Below, piece by piece: positions 1 to 11,974 of a DNA stretch of 64,000 nucleotides (position 1 is its first letter; each line of letters starts with the position of its first letter). A model generated the notes under the pieces. It searched no databases. It had not been told where the DNA came from and was given only the letters and a program-made list of their open reading frames with translations. A program made the translations under genes and the position numbers. The stretch lies in NCBI GenBank assembly GCA_039881145.1, contig JAYKKI010000016.1:12592501-12656500 (forward strand). The letters run 5' to 3'. Source of the DNA: Druceiella hillmani (lineage: Eukaryota > Arthropoda > Insecta > Lepidoptera > Hepialidae).

Positions 1-376
1 GATAGAAAGCCCTTTAGCAATTCATAATATAAAGTTTCAATACGTTCAGCTTGTCGTTTTTATAGCGTACGCATGAAACATGCAAACAGCATAGAAATGG
101 CGTATTTTCCATGACAAATTGAAAATTACTCATATCTTGGACAAATGAAATGTTGTTGGATGTGCAGCAAGATAATAACAATATCTCGATATAATTAAAA
201 AAAAATAAGCCAAATACGCCTGTATTTTTATATTAATTATATGAAGAATAATCTATTAATGCTAGCATTTTTAAATGAATATATAGTTTACCAGTCGTAA
301 ATTCTCCAAACAAGACGGCTCAACGCACAACATATACAAAATGCCACACAACCTTTGTCGTCTATACATGTGTGTG
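1..376. other. AT-rich DNA, no feature seen
   Basis: AT-rich non-coding sequence. I see no ORF with coding character, no tandem repeat and no recognisable transposon remnant. It lies downstream of the minus-strand ORF at 377-622, so it could be intron or 3' flank if that ORF is an exon. Confidence 0.5.
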
Positions 377-622
377 TCACCAAAACAGAAAGAACGAATG
401 AGGACGATCATCAAAGTAAATTCGTTCTAAATAGGTTTTGCCATTAAGGAAGACAAGGCCGACGATATCCGACGACGTACCGGCGACAGTGACAGCGACC
501 GGTCCGCCCACCGTCTTGTCAACACAAAACTTCCGGGCCAACGTCGAATTAGAACAACCGCGGTGGACCGTGAATTCGCAATTGTTATTTTTATTCCATT
601 GACTCACAAAAAGAATTCCCAT
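377..622 (-). CDS. possible coding exon or gene fragment, unknown product
   Basis: An 81-codon minus-strand ORF from ATG at 622 to TGA at 377. Its middle part has strongly GC-rich third positions (runs of GTC, GCC, ACG, GGC, TCG codons) in a region otherwise about two thirds A+T, which is a coding signature. The protein is Thr/Val/Gly-rich in the centre (around GGPVAVTVAGTSSDIVGLV), contains three cysteines in its first half, and has no clear signal peptide or membrane segment. I do not recognise the family. A GTGAGT sequence just after the ATG, and TTTTG/GTGACA at the end, could be splice sites, so the true exon borders are uncertain. It may be an exon of a long-intron gene, a retrocopy, or the remnant of a transferred gene. 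No partner exon is visible nearby. Confidence 0.35.
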   Translation of the reverse strand: MGILFVSQWNKNNNCEFTVHRGCSNSTLARKFCVDKTVGGPVAVTVAGTSSDIVGLVFLNGKTYLERIYFDDRPHSFFLFW

Positions 623-817
623 TTTGGATCATGAAATTTTTTCACGCTTTCGTCAATGAAATTTTTATCATAGATTGTAAATGAAATATAACGAATCTAA
701 TTTCAGCATATAATTTTGTCATTGTTTGTTGTAGAGAACTGTGATGGCCAAAAAATAGTAAATTACGATTATTGCGTCGTCAATCCTATATACACTATGT
801 ATGTATGTGGGTGTATC

Positions 818-1441
818 CGGATGTTCCTCTCTAGAGCCGGAACGGATAATCCGATTTAAACAAATTAGATATCGCTAAAATTGTCTTAATCTTCCAGCTA
901 TTTAGATATCACAATTACATCGGTTGATAGTCGTTACTTGTCCAATATAAAAAAATAAAAATTAAAAAAGAAATAAAAATTTCGGATGTTACTCTGTAGA
1001 GCCGGAACGGATAATCCGATTTAAACAAATGAGGTATCGCTAAAATTGTCTTAATTTTCCAAATATTTTAGGTAGGTGATATCACATTCACATCGGTTGA
1101 CACTCGCCACTTGTCCAACATAAAAAAAATAAAAATTAAAAAAAAATAAAAATTTCGGATGTTACTCTGTAGAGCCGGAACAGATAATCCGATTTAAATA
1201 AATGAGGTATCGCTAAAATTGTCTTAACCTTCCAGCTATTTTAGGTAGATGATATCACAATCACATCGATTGATAGTCGCCACTTGTCAAACATAAAAAA
1301 AAATTTTAAAAAAAAACAAAAATTCCGGATGTTACTCTCTAGAGCCGGAACAGATAATCCGATTTAAACAAATGAGGTATCGCTAAAATTGTCTTAACCT
1401 TCCATATATTTTACTTAGCCAACATAAAAAAATAAAAATTC
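818..1441. repeat. tandem array, ~170-bp unit, about 3.6 copies
   Basis: Units begin with 'cggatgtt(c/a)ctct(c/g)tagag' at 818, 983, 1156 and 1326 (spacing 165, 173, 170). Each runs through 'gccggaac(g/a)gataatccga', 'tatcgctaaaattgtcttaa' and an A-rich tail. The last unit is cut short near 1441. Copies differ by scattered substitutions and by the length of their poly-A tracts, so the array is not very recent. No ORF spans the units. It could derive from the 3' tail of a non-LTR element that amplified locally. Confidence 0.85.
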
Positions 1442-1549
1442 TAAAAGACCATCAAGATTGATACCACACGAAAAGTTTTGATGAGTAGATTTCAGAAATG
1501 TACAATACGTTGCACAAATAAATACAATATTGAATAAAAATACCTTTCC

Positions 1550-1660
1550 AACACGAGTAAAGCTCGCACTACGAGGCTTCCGTACACCTATAGGCATTAA
1601 ACTATTTACGAATACAAATTTTTCATAACGAAAATATATTGCATATTACAACTGGCGTAA
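1550..1660 (+). mobile_element. fragment of a common lepidopteran repeat
   Basis: The segment 'ctcgcactacgaggcttccg' followed by 'attaaactatttacgaatac' and 'aacgaaaatatattgc' matches, with substitutions, the start of the elements at 36100-36640 and 39660-40110 (reverse) in this window. In lepidopteran genomes this 'ggttccgtaca'-type sequence is a frequent element head. Only the head is recognisable here. Confidence 0.4.
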
Positions 1661-4600
1661 AAACATAATGCATATTTAAAACAGTTATAAGATCTAGGAT
1701 ACTCGCTATGATTTTCTTCTAATCCTTTATCATATTCAACAAACAGTGTTTCTTTCATGATTTCTGTCTTAATACAAAATGCACTTTTTTCCCTATTTTT
1801 GGATAATCTTTTTAAATATGCAATTTAAAATTATAAAAAAATATTTTTGTATTCTCATAACAAGCGTTTTAAGATGATATCCCCATATATCGAATAAAAT
1901 ATAAAAATTATGACCTTATTTACTCCCTTTTTAATTTTTATATAAAAAGTTTTAAAATGACAGCTAGTAAAAAATATGCGGGTTGAGATATATTACTATG
2001 CCAAATATTAAGTTCCTAAATCTCATGATTTCTGAGGAAATCGGCTGTGAACATAGGGAAACGTATATGTCCCTACTGTAACTGTCATCAAATATGGTGC
2101 GTGTTTAAAATTATGACATTTACAATAATATCTATAGTTTTCCTACAACCCTTGCGCGAGCTTCTCAAAACTGGTATATTTTCATAATTTTTTTAGAGTA
2201 GTTTCGAAAATAAGAGCGGTAGGCTTATTTTTTCGTACATTTTCAGTATTTATCTGAAGATATAACATCTAAAATTTTGAAAAAAATATTTTTAAAACCC
2301 TCATAATTAGTCCTACCAAGCTATAATATGTAAAATGAATACGCGATCCAAAGTAATAAATGCATTTAGTTACTTTACGTATACTTCATAATTAGCTCAC
2401 ACAAAATGCGAAATAACATTTTCAGATAACAGATTCAATCACACATATAATGAATTTCATCTGCACACTTCTTTAGTTTTTTAACTTCATCATTCAAAAA
2501 TTACTTCAATAATTAACACTTCGTTAAAAAGTTCATTTACCAAACAACTCAAACGTTTTATTTATCTTTGCTTTTTTCTATTTATTTTTATTCATTTCAC
2601 CTTTTTAGTTATCTCCGTAATTAAATTATGACGTATTATTTATTTTACTTAATTAAAACAATTTCAAAACTCATTTTAAATTACGTTGATGGTGACAGCA
2701 AAATAAAACACACTGTATTCCCTCTTCTTGTTACTATCACAAAAAAAAACAATATACCGTCATTTAAAAAACAACACATATAACTAAATTATAATGATTT
2801 CATAGTACGACAAATTAACTGTTTTGCCTAAGTATTCTCAGATAACGGGCAAGTGTTTTAGCTGATCGATATCCCAGGAATAATAGCATTTACAATGTTG
2901 ATTAGAGCAACTGGTTTTTCCTATAGTTTGAGAGTGGTTAATAAACCACCAGCTACCTACACTTATATATTACTCTTAATACAATTTATTAACCCTAAAA
3001 TGTTACTTACACATTATTATTGTTCTAATTGTTTTTGCCTTTACTGTTTTTTTTCACGAATTTACTGCACATGTATTTTCATTTTTTCGGTCACGTATTT
3101 AAAAATTAACATTCATATATCAAATTCAGATTTACAGATGAACGAAAACAGTATCTACTGAGGAATGACATCTTGTTAACTATTAGTTACGTGGAACAAT
3201 TAATATTTCATTCGGAAATATCGGAACACAATTATACATAAATATGATCGAGCGTATAATGGGTAAAAAATATAAAACTTGGTACTGTAATGTTTATGTC
3301 TCATATGGGCTAACGTTTTAATGCCTTTGGACATCTCCAAGTTTAACATTTTCCTCAGTATATAGAAATCTTATACTGATACACATTTGTAGCCGAGAGT
3401 TATTGGCGCATATTATTTCCTCGGAGTAACCAAGGACAAGCCCTAATATTTCATGATCACGTTATGAGAACTTTTTGAACATAGCATAACAAATTACAAA
3501 TTTGTTTTGCACAACAATGATTTTTAGCATTTCAAGTGTAATGGCAAACTATTCTGAACAAACATTTCATGTACGTTAAGAAAGAATATTCAATTTGAAG
3601 AAAATAAATTAATATTTTATACATAAATTGAAGCTATCCGCATTCTTAAATATTTAATATTGAGTATGATTGTCTATCACGCTATACTGGATGCTAAACA
3701 AAATAATGAAGTAGTCAATTGTCCAACGGAGGGCATTTTTGTCTCCAAGTCATTACTTTATAAGACATGGAAAATGCAGACATGTATCCTGAGCTTGCAT
3801 TCTTACGTACTTTTTCAGCATTTACTCATCATGTAAAAAGTAAATTTAACAAAATTTAAAAGAATTCCTGACTTTCATGAAGCACTAAAACCAGACGTAA
3901 CCGCACTTTACGTGAACTAGAAATACACGTAGTTAACAAATTCTATTAAATGCAAAATGGAGTTTTGTTACAAACTTTAGATTTATGAAATATTTTTCAA
4001 GTGCTTTTTACCCATATATGTACACAGCACCGTCACCACGTATAAGCCTATAGTTTATAATGCTGTAAATAAAATTACTGTTTGTTAACATAAAATAGCA
4101 CGAACCAACCACGCGCCAAAGCTTTGAACACAAAACAGATAAGTTTTAATGTCAGTTTAAAAATAAAGATAAACAGTTAGCACTACATTATCATTTCGAC
4201 CAATTAATTCCACACATCCATCGCTTATCTTTCAATGACTCATAAACAATGAATCACGGTACTGCGCTATTTCTTCCACAATTCAATTAATCATACGCGC
4301 CCCAAGTTCATATACCGAACAGTATTAACTCTTGAATCGTAGAAGCACAAGATAAACAAAAATATTATCGAGCAAAAATAAAAGCTTTCGCCGAAACATC
4401 TGACCCACATTCGCATCTTAAAATACGGCTTGAAGATAAAAAAGATTTTAATACAAATCGATCGAGTAACGCTCGGCTTACCGCTGAAGTATTAGTTCCT
4501 ACGCTATCAACAAACTCCGCCTACTGGAAAATCGACATTGTTAACTAAACAAACTCGCTTCTACGTAAAAGCCGAGGGCGAGAGTGTGGTTAACCATAAT

Positions 4601-5589
4601 CCGCTTTTATCGATGCTCGCTTTCTTTTAGATGAATTTCGTAGAAATACACCTGTTGCAGAGAACTCGACATTTGAATATCGAGGTCATTTCAATATAAC
4701 TACATCGATCATGGTCCCCAGATACCACATCCTATGTCACTATTATTTGTATACATACACAATCGCGGTCGACTAATTAGGGACAGACAGAAATTTGCGC
4801 AAAATTTATTACTAAGTCCCTCTGTATATGTCCACTGAAAAAACATTTCTATAGAAATTAGATACCTACCGTTGATACCGTGCCGATGTCTAATGGCTAT
4901 ATCTAAAAATGGCAACCATACTAATTTGCGCTGCAGCAAATTAATTTATTTTAAATTAGCAATAAAAACAAGAATTATTTACTGCTTGTTTTGTGTATTT
5001 CTATATGGGTCCCTGATCAGTTGTCCAGTAATAAGTTGTCCACTTTCAAATTTTCACAAAATAAATATTTTTATGCAGCTATATTTACAAAAATTTGTGG
5101 ATGCTCTAAAGTCCACATATCCTATTCGGTCAAGATCAAAGTTGACAAAACAATAGCGTGTATCAAAATCTGGATTAAGTTCGTAGATGGACAAAATAAT
5201 TATGATTGAACCGAAACATATTATGATTGCTACGATTAGATATAGTAAAATAACACCACAAAAATCGTCAAAGAATATGCATAATAAACAAAGAGAAAAT
5301 TTAAAAAAAAAATAAAACCGGGCAAGTACAATCCCGAATAGCATGTACATTCTGTTATAAAACATGGTTCTCCATTTATCCGTGCTTATGCAAGTTAATC
5401 AATATAATTGAAAATTCTAACTATGCTAACATCTAAAAAAAAAATTCAATTTATCAACACCGCGGTTGGAAAATTGAAGGAGGGAGGACAGGACACATTG
5501 CTCGTCATAATAAAACTTAATAATTCTTAAAAAAAACACCGGAGAGTGCTTATGATTACACAATATAAGTGAAAATTAAAATGAAAAAT
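1661..5589. other. AT-rich DNA without supported features
   Basis: I read this stretch on both strands and found no coding exon, tandem array or clear transposon end. ORFs here are short and AT-driven. A modestly GC-richer patch at about 4441-4640 could be regulatory, but nothing specific supports that. Confidence 0.5.
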
Positions 5590-5745
5590 ACAATACAACA
5601 TACGTGTATTATGTTAAACTACTCTCAAATCAAAATATTAAACACTAAATGTATACACTTGAAATATTATTTACTGATTTTATACAATAACATACGCGTA
5701 TTATATTAAATTAAACCCAAATAAAATATTAATCAAAAACAAAAC
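5590..5745. repeat. weak two-copy duplication
   Basis: Two diverged copies of a sequence containing 'acatacg(t/c)gtattat(g/a)tta' followed by an 'aaatattaa' stretch occur at about 5595-5650 and 5690-5740, spaced near 95 bp. Divergence is high and the assignment is tentative. Confidence 0.35.
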
Positions 5746-5779
5746 TTCATTCTTGAAACGATGCACTCCGTGTTAAGAC

Positions 5780-5930
5780 AATGAACTCGCTCAGCCCATG
5801 CCGAAGTTTGGCCGAGTTTACCCGTACAGTAAAATCGCTCGGCCGATATCGAAGGGAGCCGAGTTTACCCGATTCAGCGTCACCGACCCGAGTGTGACGG
5901 CTCAGTTTCGTTCACTGCTTTGAAAAAGTG
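5780..5930. repeat. GC-rich patch with two-copy 47-bp repeat
   Basis: Two units starting 'cgctc(a/g)g' at 5789 and 5836 both end in 'ccgagtttacccg'. The patch is much more GC-rich and CpG-rich than its surroundings and continues to about 5925 ('accgacccgagtgtgacggc'). It could be the internal part of a transposon or a regulatory patch; no ORF supports coding. Confidence 0.5.
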
Positions 5931-6559
5931 CGCCTAAAGAAGTTTTCACTTCCAAAATGAAAAAAGGAACCTCAATTTCATTTTGAATTACTTTTTTAGC
6001 GACACCTACTCAGATGTAGGGAAAGTAACTCTTTTATTATTATTTCGCTACATATTAATTGAGATCTCCATCTGAAACGTCTAATTATTATAACGTCTGA
6101 TTATTTGTCAAGCTGAAAAGAGGGACGAACGGACAAGACGAAATTATTAGGGTTTTTGATATGACTAATATCGAGACGGGCGCGTAACTTAAATATATTG
6201 AATACATTATTTGCTTATGAGGTGATGCCATTTATTTGTAATCAAACTAAATAATCTTTGAGTGGAATATAATAATAAATATAGCAACATATTTACAAAA
6301 GAAAAAATCTATGACCAGTCAAATAGAAAAAGTTTCCGTAGTGAACCTAGAAAGGCAGAAATTTATTTTTGCTATCTGTGCCATTAACTTTATTCGTGTA
6401 GGTTTTAGGAAAATATGATTAAGAATTAAGTGTACAGTTGAAGGTTAAAAACACTTAACTTATTCAATAATAATTAAAAAAGTTTACTTATTTTTCACGT
6501 AAGTACACTTTATATAAACATTTCAAATCACAATATCTTCTTTACGATTAGATCGATTG

Positions 6560-6695
6560 CGATGAAATCCAACCTATATTTTACCTCAGGTGCTACAGAA
6601 TTCACTTGTAAAAACCTTATCAAAATTCATTCAGTGATTTTTCCGTAATGAACGAACAAATAAACACACTCACAGGCAGACAAATATTCCAAAAA
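6560..6695 (+). mobile_element. degenerate RTE-type non-LTR tail
   Basis: The order 'aaaattcattcagtgatttt', 'aacgaacaaataaacacac' and 'caggcagacaaata' resembles the 3' region of lepidopteran RTE-like elements, where a 'gatccagt..gtttt..gcgtgaa' segment is followed by repeated 'acagaca'. It is heavily diverged and truncated. Confidence 0.35.
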
Positions 6696-9600
6696 TTCTT
6701 GTATTTTATTAATTTTATTATATCCCTTTAAATTATTTTTTCTCAAATATCTTCAATGTACACATAGGCCAATTCTAGTTTTATTATGTGTGTATGATAG
6801 ATTTATTTAAGTTGTTATCCATACATTAGAAATATTATATATAAATTGGTGGCCTCGTCCGCAGAAAATAATTATTGTACTATAAAATGTATTAGCGTAA
6901 CGTACAATGGATTCAAAATTCGGTTAAACCGTAAAAAACATGACATAGTGCAAAAATGTATTTTTTTTATTTAGTTTGTTTTCCTTCATAACAAGGTATT
7001 TACTTTAGACATGTTTTACTGTTCTATTTTTGATTTATTTAAGCAAATAAGAGAATAGTTATTTGAAGAAGATAGCCTTTATCATCATCATTTACCGAAC
7101 GCCATAATTACATTGTAGTTCCGTTTCTATACAGGTCTTAATAGTATAACGATTACAATGAGACCATAGGAAAAATTGTCTAAAAATGTATAAAATTTCG
7201 TCCAAATCGGGCTAATAATTCTCGCAGTAATAAAGGGACCTTCTTTAGAACATTCCAAGCATCATGCAAAAAGTTTCACAAGAACAGCCCAATGTTTCTC
7301 GAGATAATCAGGGACTATTTTTATTCGACTAAACGAATTTACGTATATTTTGAATATACTTAAAAAAAATCTTTAAAATATTTTATATTATAAGAACAAA
7401 TTGAATAAGGAATATATAATAAGTTGTATTCTTCCGTTAAACATTTTTTTTTTCTAAAATATGTTCAAAATGTTCTTACAATCTTATAATCGCTAATAGA
7501 CGACTTTCATTCACAGTGTACGGTTAAGTGTTAAACGAAAACCCATTTATTAACTGACAATGGACAAACGCCATGACTGCAACGTGTTAACCAAACTTTG
7601 AATTTATTTCTACCTTTACAAGATGTAAAGTAAAACTATTCCTTTTTTTTGAGTAAAGTTAAAGATAATTAAAGTAACGGCACGAATTTACTTTAACGCA
7701 TTTACCTTTATGTCTGAATAAAGATTCCACCCTTCTTACCGTCAGTTTTCTTTGCATTTTTTTAAACAAATACTGATGGTTAGAAAAGTAATAGAACATA
7801 ATTAAAATGCTAAATTGTAGCACGATATCTCATATTTAATTACGAATATGTAAATATTTTATTACGCGCAGTAATCATCATATCATCATCATATATATTA
7901 ATACGCTAAGGTTAGGATGTTACACTCCCTTTTTAGAAAAAACCTCACAACTAATCCACATAAATTATATATCATTTTATAGATAATTGCTTGCTCTACC
8001 GGCATCCACAACTAAAAAAATTATTATTGCTATTGTTTTTGCAAATTAATTAATTATTAAAATTATATACACAAAACAGCAATGCTGCCATCTAATGGCT
8101 CAACGTCAATATGATTGACAGTCGGTAAAATTTTTGTTTCATTTCAAATCGTATAAATAAAGTGGCGCTTTAGCTCAATGCTTTTGATACTTGCGCCTTT
8201 ATATGTAAATTTTAGTAAAATATTGGTTTGATCTGTCATCTGAGCTTCATAATGGAATAAATAATAATGCGAAGACTTCGCACGGGTCACGGTAGTATTT
8301 ATAATAAAAAGGTAAAAACACAGCTTTTTTCGTGCGATTGGAGTCCAAAAATGTTTAATTAAATTTTGGTCTAAACGTTGGCAATGGCAGACAACAATTC
8401 GTTAAAGTTGAATGGGGAAGCGCAAACTAAAGTTAAGTGACTTAACACACTAGGAGGATATTATTTTTGTGTCATAAATTTAACTTATATATTATTATAA
8501 TATATAGGTCTATGTAGGAAGTACAAGAGAAATTAAAGAAAATGAATGAAAGCGATAAGATATTTCTATTTTTAGGCGAGACCAAAGTCATAATGGATTA
8601 CATAATCTTGATTAATTTATTTGCCACCATGCCACCACCACCATGCCATACCACCATCTCTATGCTTAATTTAAAAATGTTTGATCCTCCCATGTGTGAG
8701 ACTTTTAAGGTCAACCTTGTCCATTCTCATAATTTATTAAAACTGATCGAGAATGAGTGCTATCAACGTTTAATTGACTTAAAGTCGTAATTTCGTTTAC
8801 ATAAGATCACATAAAATATCCAATTATTTATTTCAAAATCTTGTAATCTAAGTTCTCGGTGATCTATGACACTGGGCATATTTCAAAGATATTGTTTTTT
8901 CGTCATCATTGACTTACTTCGTATATCTGTAGATACCAAAGTGACGTGACGTATTGCTTGACCGCTTAACTACTACTTATACCTTAGATTAAATTTCCAT
9001 TCATCCCAAACGTTGGTTACCTAACTTATTCGATATTAACAATGTTAAACAAGTCTACTATAACACCGTCTTTGTCCAATCGTGCGTACCCACCGTGGGC
9101 TGAATAAATAATGCGAAAAATAACATGACACGATTCGCATTTAACACGCGCGCAAACGTCAAACTTACATACGATCTGTTACATTATCGCTATTATACTT
9201 AATTGCAAACATATTTTACTTTGACAATTAAAATCAGTACGCAATAATGACATACTGAATAAAATATTCTCAGCAACGATTACAACCTTGAAAATTTGTC
9301 CCGCTTTTCGCAATAAGCGTATATTGGCGTGAATATCGCGCAAATATAAACTAATCGCGAGACTTGAACAAAAGCACCAAGCAAATATGTACAACGCAAG
9401 CTTCTCCGTCATACATATTAACCAATCGCTCCACTTAACGTCATCGCAACATTCTAACAGTTTGACTAAATTGCAAACATCATCATACCTCGCTTCAAAA
9501 CCACACGGCAGCATGAGAATTATGAAAGAACACAATATCTACTCACAATGGATACAATCCTCAGCGCTGTATGAGGGACAACTTTAATGATCGAGAGCCG

Positions 9601-10506
9601 CACGAAGGCGAATAAATAAATGTTCTCACTCGAATCAAAGAATATTCTTCCATAAAAAGTAACCCTTTTTATTTTTGTATAAAGATGTTACGAAAAGTTA
9701 TATTCTACTTTCACATGCAAACTTGTATAAATACGTAAAAGTGTTTCCACATCATTCATCAGGCACGACTAACAGAGACAAACGCCGTTATGAAAAACAC
9801 AAGTTCAGAATAAGCGGTATATCTATCTCGCTTTCTAATATAGCGATATATCTCTTTGCTGGTCATGCAAGATGTATAATACGTAACCTGCACCTGGAAA
9901 AACTGGGAACCATTCGAGTGTGATGCGCGCAACCTTTTAAGTATAGTACGGTCGAATAAACTGTGTTAACATTATAATAATATAAAAAAATAATTTAACT
10001 ATGAAAAAATGATTGTAGTGATTTTATGCATTTCAATTTGAGGAATATATATCGACTATTATTTTTTTGCTTGTGATCAGTATTTTAGATGTAATTTCAA
10101 TTTTAATAATTAAATCGTCTATAATAAATACATTACGAGTTTTGAAAGGATGCCTATACTTTTCAAAGGAAATTTTTACTGAAAACAAGCTAGCGGGAAC
10201 ACGAGCGGTTGTGATACGAGAATTTTATATCACGTTTATATGTCTAATCACATGCAAAAATTATACGAAAGACAGATTTTAAAAAAAACTGCCTTGTGTG
10301 GCAGCTGTTTACAAGAAAATGTTTTCATGTATTCCGTAAACCGCAAATAAAAAAACAATATTCCGAGAGCGAGCAATAGAATAAAATAATTCAACACTTA
10401 ATGTTGTCGTATACATTACTTCAAAATAGCTATTTTGGTTCTGTTTGTGTTTTTCAACTATACAGATAAGAATACGTTTGAACACAAATCAAAATTGAAA
10501 ATGAAT
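6696..10506. other. AT-rich DNA without supported genes
   Basis: No exon or transposon ORF can be supported. A CpG-containing part around 9091-9560 carries open frames on both strands (the longest is 118 codons on the minus strand, 9179-9535), but neither has a recognisable domain or convincing codon bias. A TATAAATA near 8150 stands alone without other promoter evidence. Confidence 0.45.
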
Positions 10507-10658
10507 TATATCCAAACTTACAAATTGTTGCACACTTTTTTAACGCTCTGAACTTATGACTTTACTACTCATAAAAATTGAAATGAAGTTTTATGAGTAG
10601 TAAAGTCATAAGTTCAGAGCGTTAAAAAAGTGTGCAACAATTTGTAAGTTTGGATATA
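10507..10658. repeat. perfect 70-bp-arm inverted repeat (hairpin)
   Basis: Left arm 10507-10576 and right arm 10589-10658 are exact reverse complements over 70 bp, with a 12-bp spacer. The arms contain 'ttttttaacgctctgaactt', which also occurs once as a single copy at about 27219-27238. Perfect arm identity implies a recent origin or ongoing correction. Transcription in either direction would give a long perfect RNA hairpin, a possible small-RNA source. The right arm runs directly into an RTE-like tail. Confidence 0.95.
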
Positions 10659-10890
10659 GGAGGTAATCTCCGAAACTACTCATCCAATTTCAAAAATTAT
10701 TTCACCATTATTTACAAAGGACCTTCAGGATGGACATAGGTTGTATATTCTCATTTTAAAAAAATGTTTGTTCATTTATTATAAAAAAGTAAAATTTTGT
10801 AATTTTGGATGTAGGAGGTAATCTCCGAATTTACTCATCCGATTTGAAAAATTGTTTTACCAATATTTAGAAAGGGCCTTCTTTGAAAAA
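10645..10890 (+). mobile_element. two tandem RTE-like non-LTR tails
   Basis: 'ggaggtaatctccgaa' followed by 'tactcatcc(a/g)attt(c/g)aaaaatt' and a 'ttcaccattatttacaaagg'-like segment occurs at about 10657-10735 and again at 10812-10888, about 154 bp apart. This 'atctccgaaactact..ccgatttgaaaaatt' motif is a hallmark of RTE-type 3' regions in Lepidoptera. Both copies are diverged and lack any reverse-transcriptase ORF. Confidence 0.6.
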
Positions 10891-11019
10891 TTTTTTTGGT
10901 GATCAGTTTTGCAACCTAAGTCAACGAAAAAACAGTCGAGTGAATGCGTTTTTTATGAACGCTGCCTTAACGGTAAGAGATATATTGATAGTTGATATAA
11001 TAATATAATCTTTCACCTT

Positions 11020-11020
<1 letters not shown>

Positions 11021-11065
<45 letters not shown>

Positions 11066-11067
11066 TG
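11021..11067. repeat. TG/TA/CA microsatellite
   Basis: A run of (TG)(TA)n(CA)n alternating purine-pyrimidine sequence. It directly abuts the dispersed repeat at 11068-11144. Confidence 0.95.
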
Positions 11068-11144
11068 CAGTGTTACCTATTTTATACATTCCAAGACAAT
11101 CGTAATTAAGGAGTAAACTCCAGTGGCGCAGCGGAGCTGACACG
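11068..11144 (-). mobile_element. 77-bp dispersed repeat, copy 1
   Basis: Reverse complement of the sequence at 26736-26813. Shared blocks include 'actggagtttactcct', 'ttgtcttggaatgtataaaa' and 'taggtaacactg'. This block is familiar from lepidopteran repeats. It sits exactly where the protein similarity of the adjacent pseudogene ends, so it probably inserted into or flanks the pseudogene. Confidence 0.75.
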
Positions 11145-11974
11145 CAAAATATTTTTTACGTAGTGATCGGAACGCACCCTGTTATCCCATTCACAGAGGA
11201 AACAACACAATTTCGTGTAGCCAGTTTGCAATCCTAAAATTAAAGCCACTACCTTTAAATCTGCACATATTTGCCACTTGTTTGTTTTGTTTTAAGTGGG
11301 CGCCGTATGCTACAGGCAAAGATTGAAATGTTACCGTTGTGGAGTAAAACTGCCTTTAAACTTCGATTTGAGCCATCAATAAACAATCTCCATTCTTCTG
11401 GCATGTTTGTGACTTAATGCTGACATTAATCCATCAATATTATTATAGAACTCTAATCAATCTTCTTTTGAATAAAAAGTAGCTAAAGAAATGTAGCGCG
11501 TCTGATGAGTTGTAAATTTAATGTCATTCTGCAAAAAATTCCATTGTTTTAATCTCGAACCTAATATTTCTGATTTTTCTTTGATCAAATCTAAATCTCT
11601 GTTAGTACTCATTGAATAATCAAATGTGGTTTTGTAATTGTTTCATCTCGAAATACCTCTCCACTAGAAGGGCCTGCTTCGCTCTTTTCTATCATAGAAC
11701 TCGATGAACTCAACGAATTGGAAAATATTTCCGGTTCTGGAATGTCTGGAGAATAAGCTAATGGTATTGACACTGATGACACATTAGCATATTTCACTGA
11801 GTGTTTTGATTTGTTTTGGAAAACCCAAGTTGACAAAGAGAAGTAACAGTCGTCCACGTGATTTTTGGGTTCACGCCACTGCACTGGTACACCAAAATGC
11901 ATCTGTTTTACCATACCCTTGTGACATCCCGTCAAATATTGATAGCACTTTAAACAACACTCTCTAGGCACCAA
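11145..11974 (-). pseudogene. decayed multicopy arthropod protein gene, family function unknown
   Basis: Translation of the minus strand gives a cysteine-containing N-terminal part (VPRECCLKCYQYLTG, then MHFGVPVQWREP, then DCYF) as a 121-codon open frame (11974-11609). After a stop the similarity continues with SEILGSRLKQWNFLQ, EEWRLFIDGSNRSLKAVLL, and CCFLCEWDNR near 11180, but with stops and frame changes. I recognise these blocks as a large 'uncharacterised' protein family present in many copies in arthropod and some other animal genomes, often behaving like transposon-borne genes. Its biochemical role is not known to me. This copy is broken and truncated: the C-terminal half after the CxxCEWD block is missing and replaced by the dispersed repeat at 11068-11144. 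Confidence 0.75.

Noticed and set aside
9179..9535. 118-codon minus-strand ORF with hydrophobic stretches, considered as a chemoreceptor fragment
   Set aside because: No receptor signature motif, no splice context, an overlapping plus-strand frame of similar quality, and AT-driven codons. Not supported as a gene.
11500..11515. 'ctgatgag' as a further hammerhead core
   Set aside because: No GAAAC at the required distance and no flanking stems; it lies inside the decayed protein-coding region.
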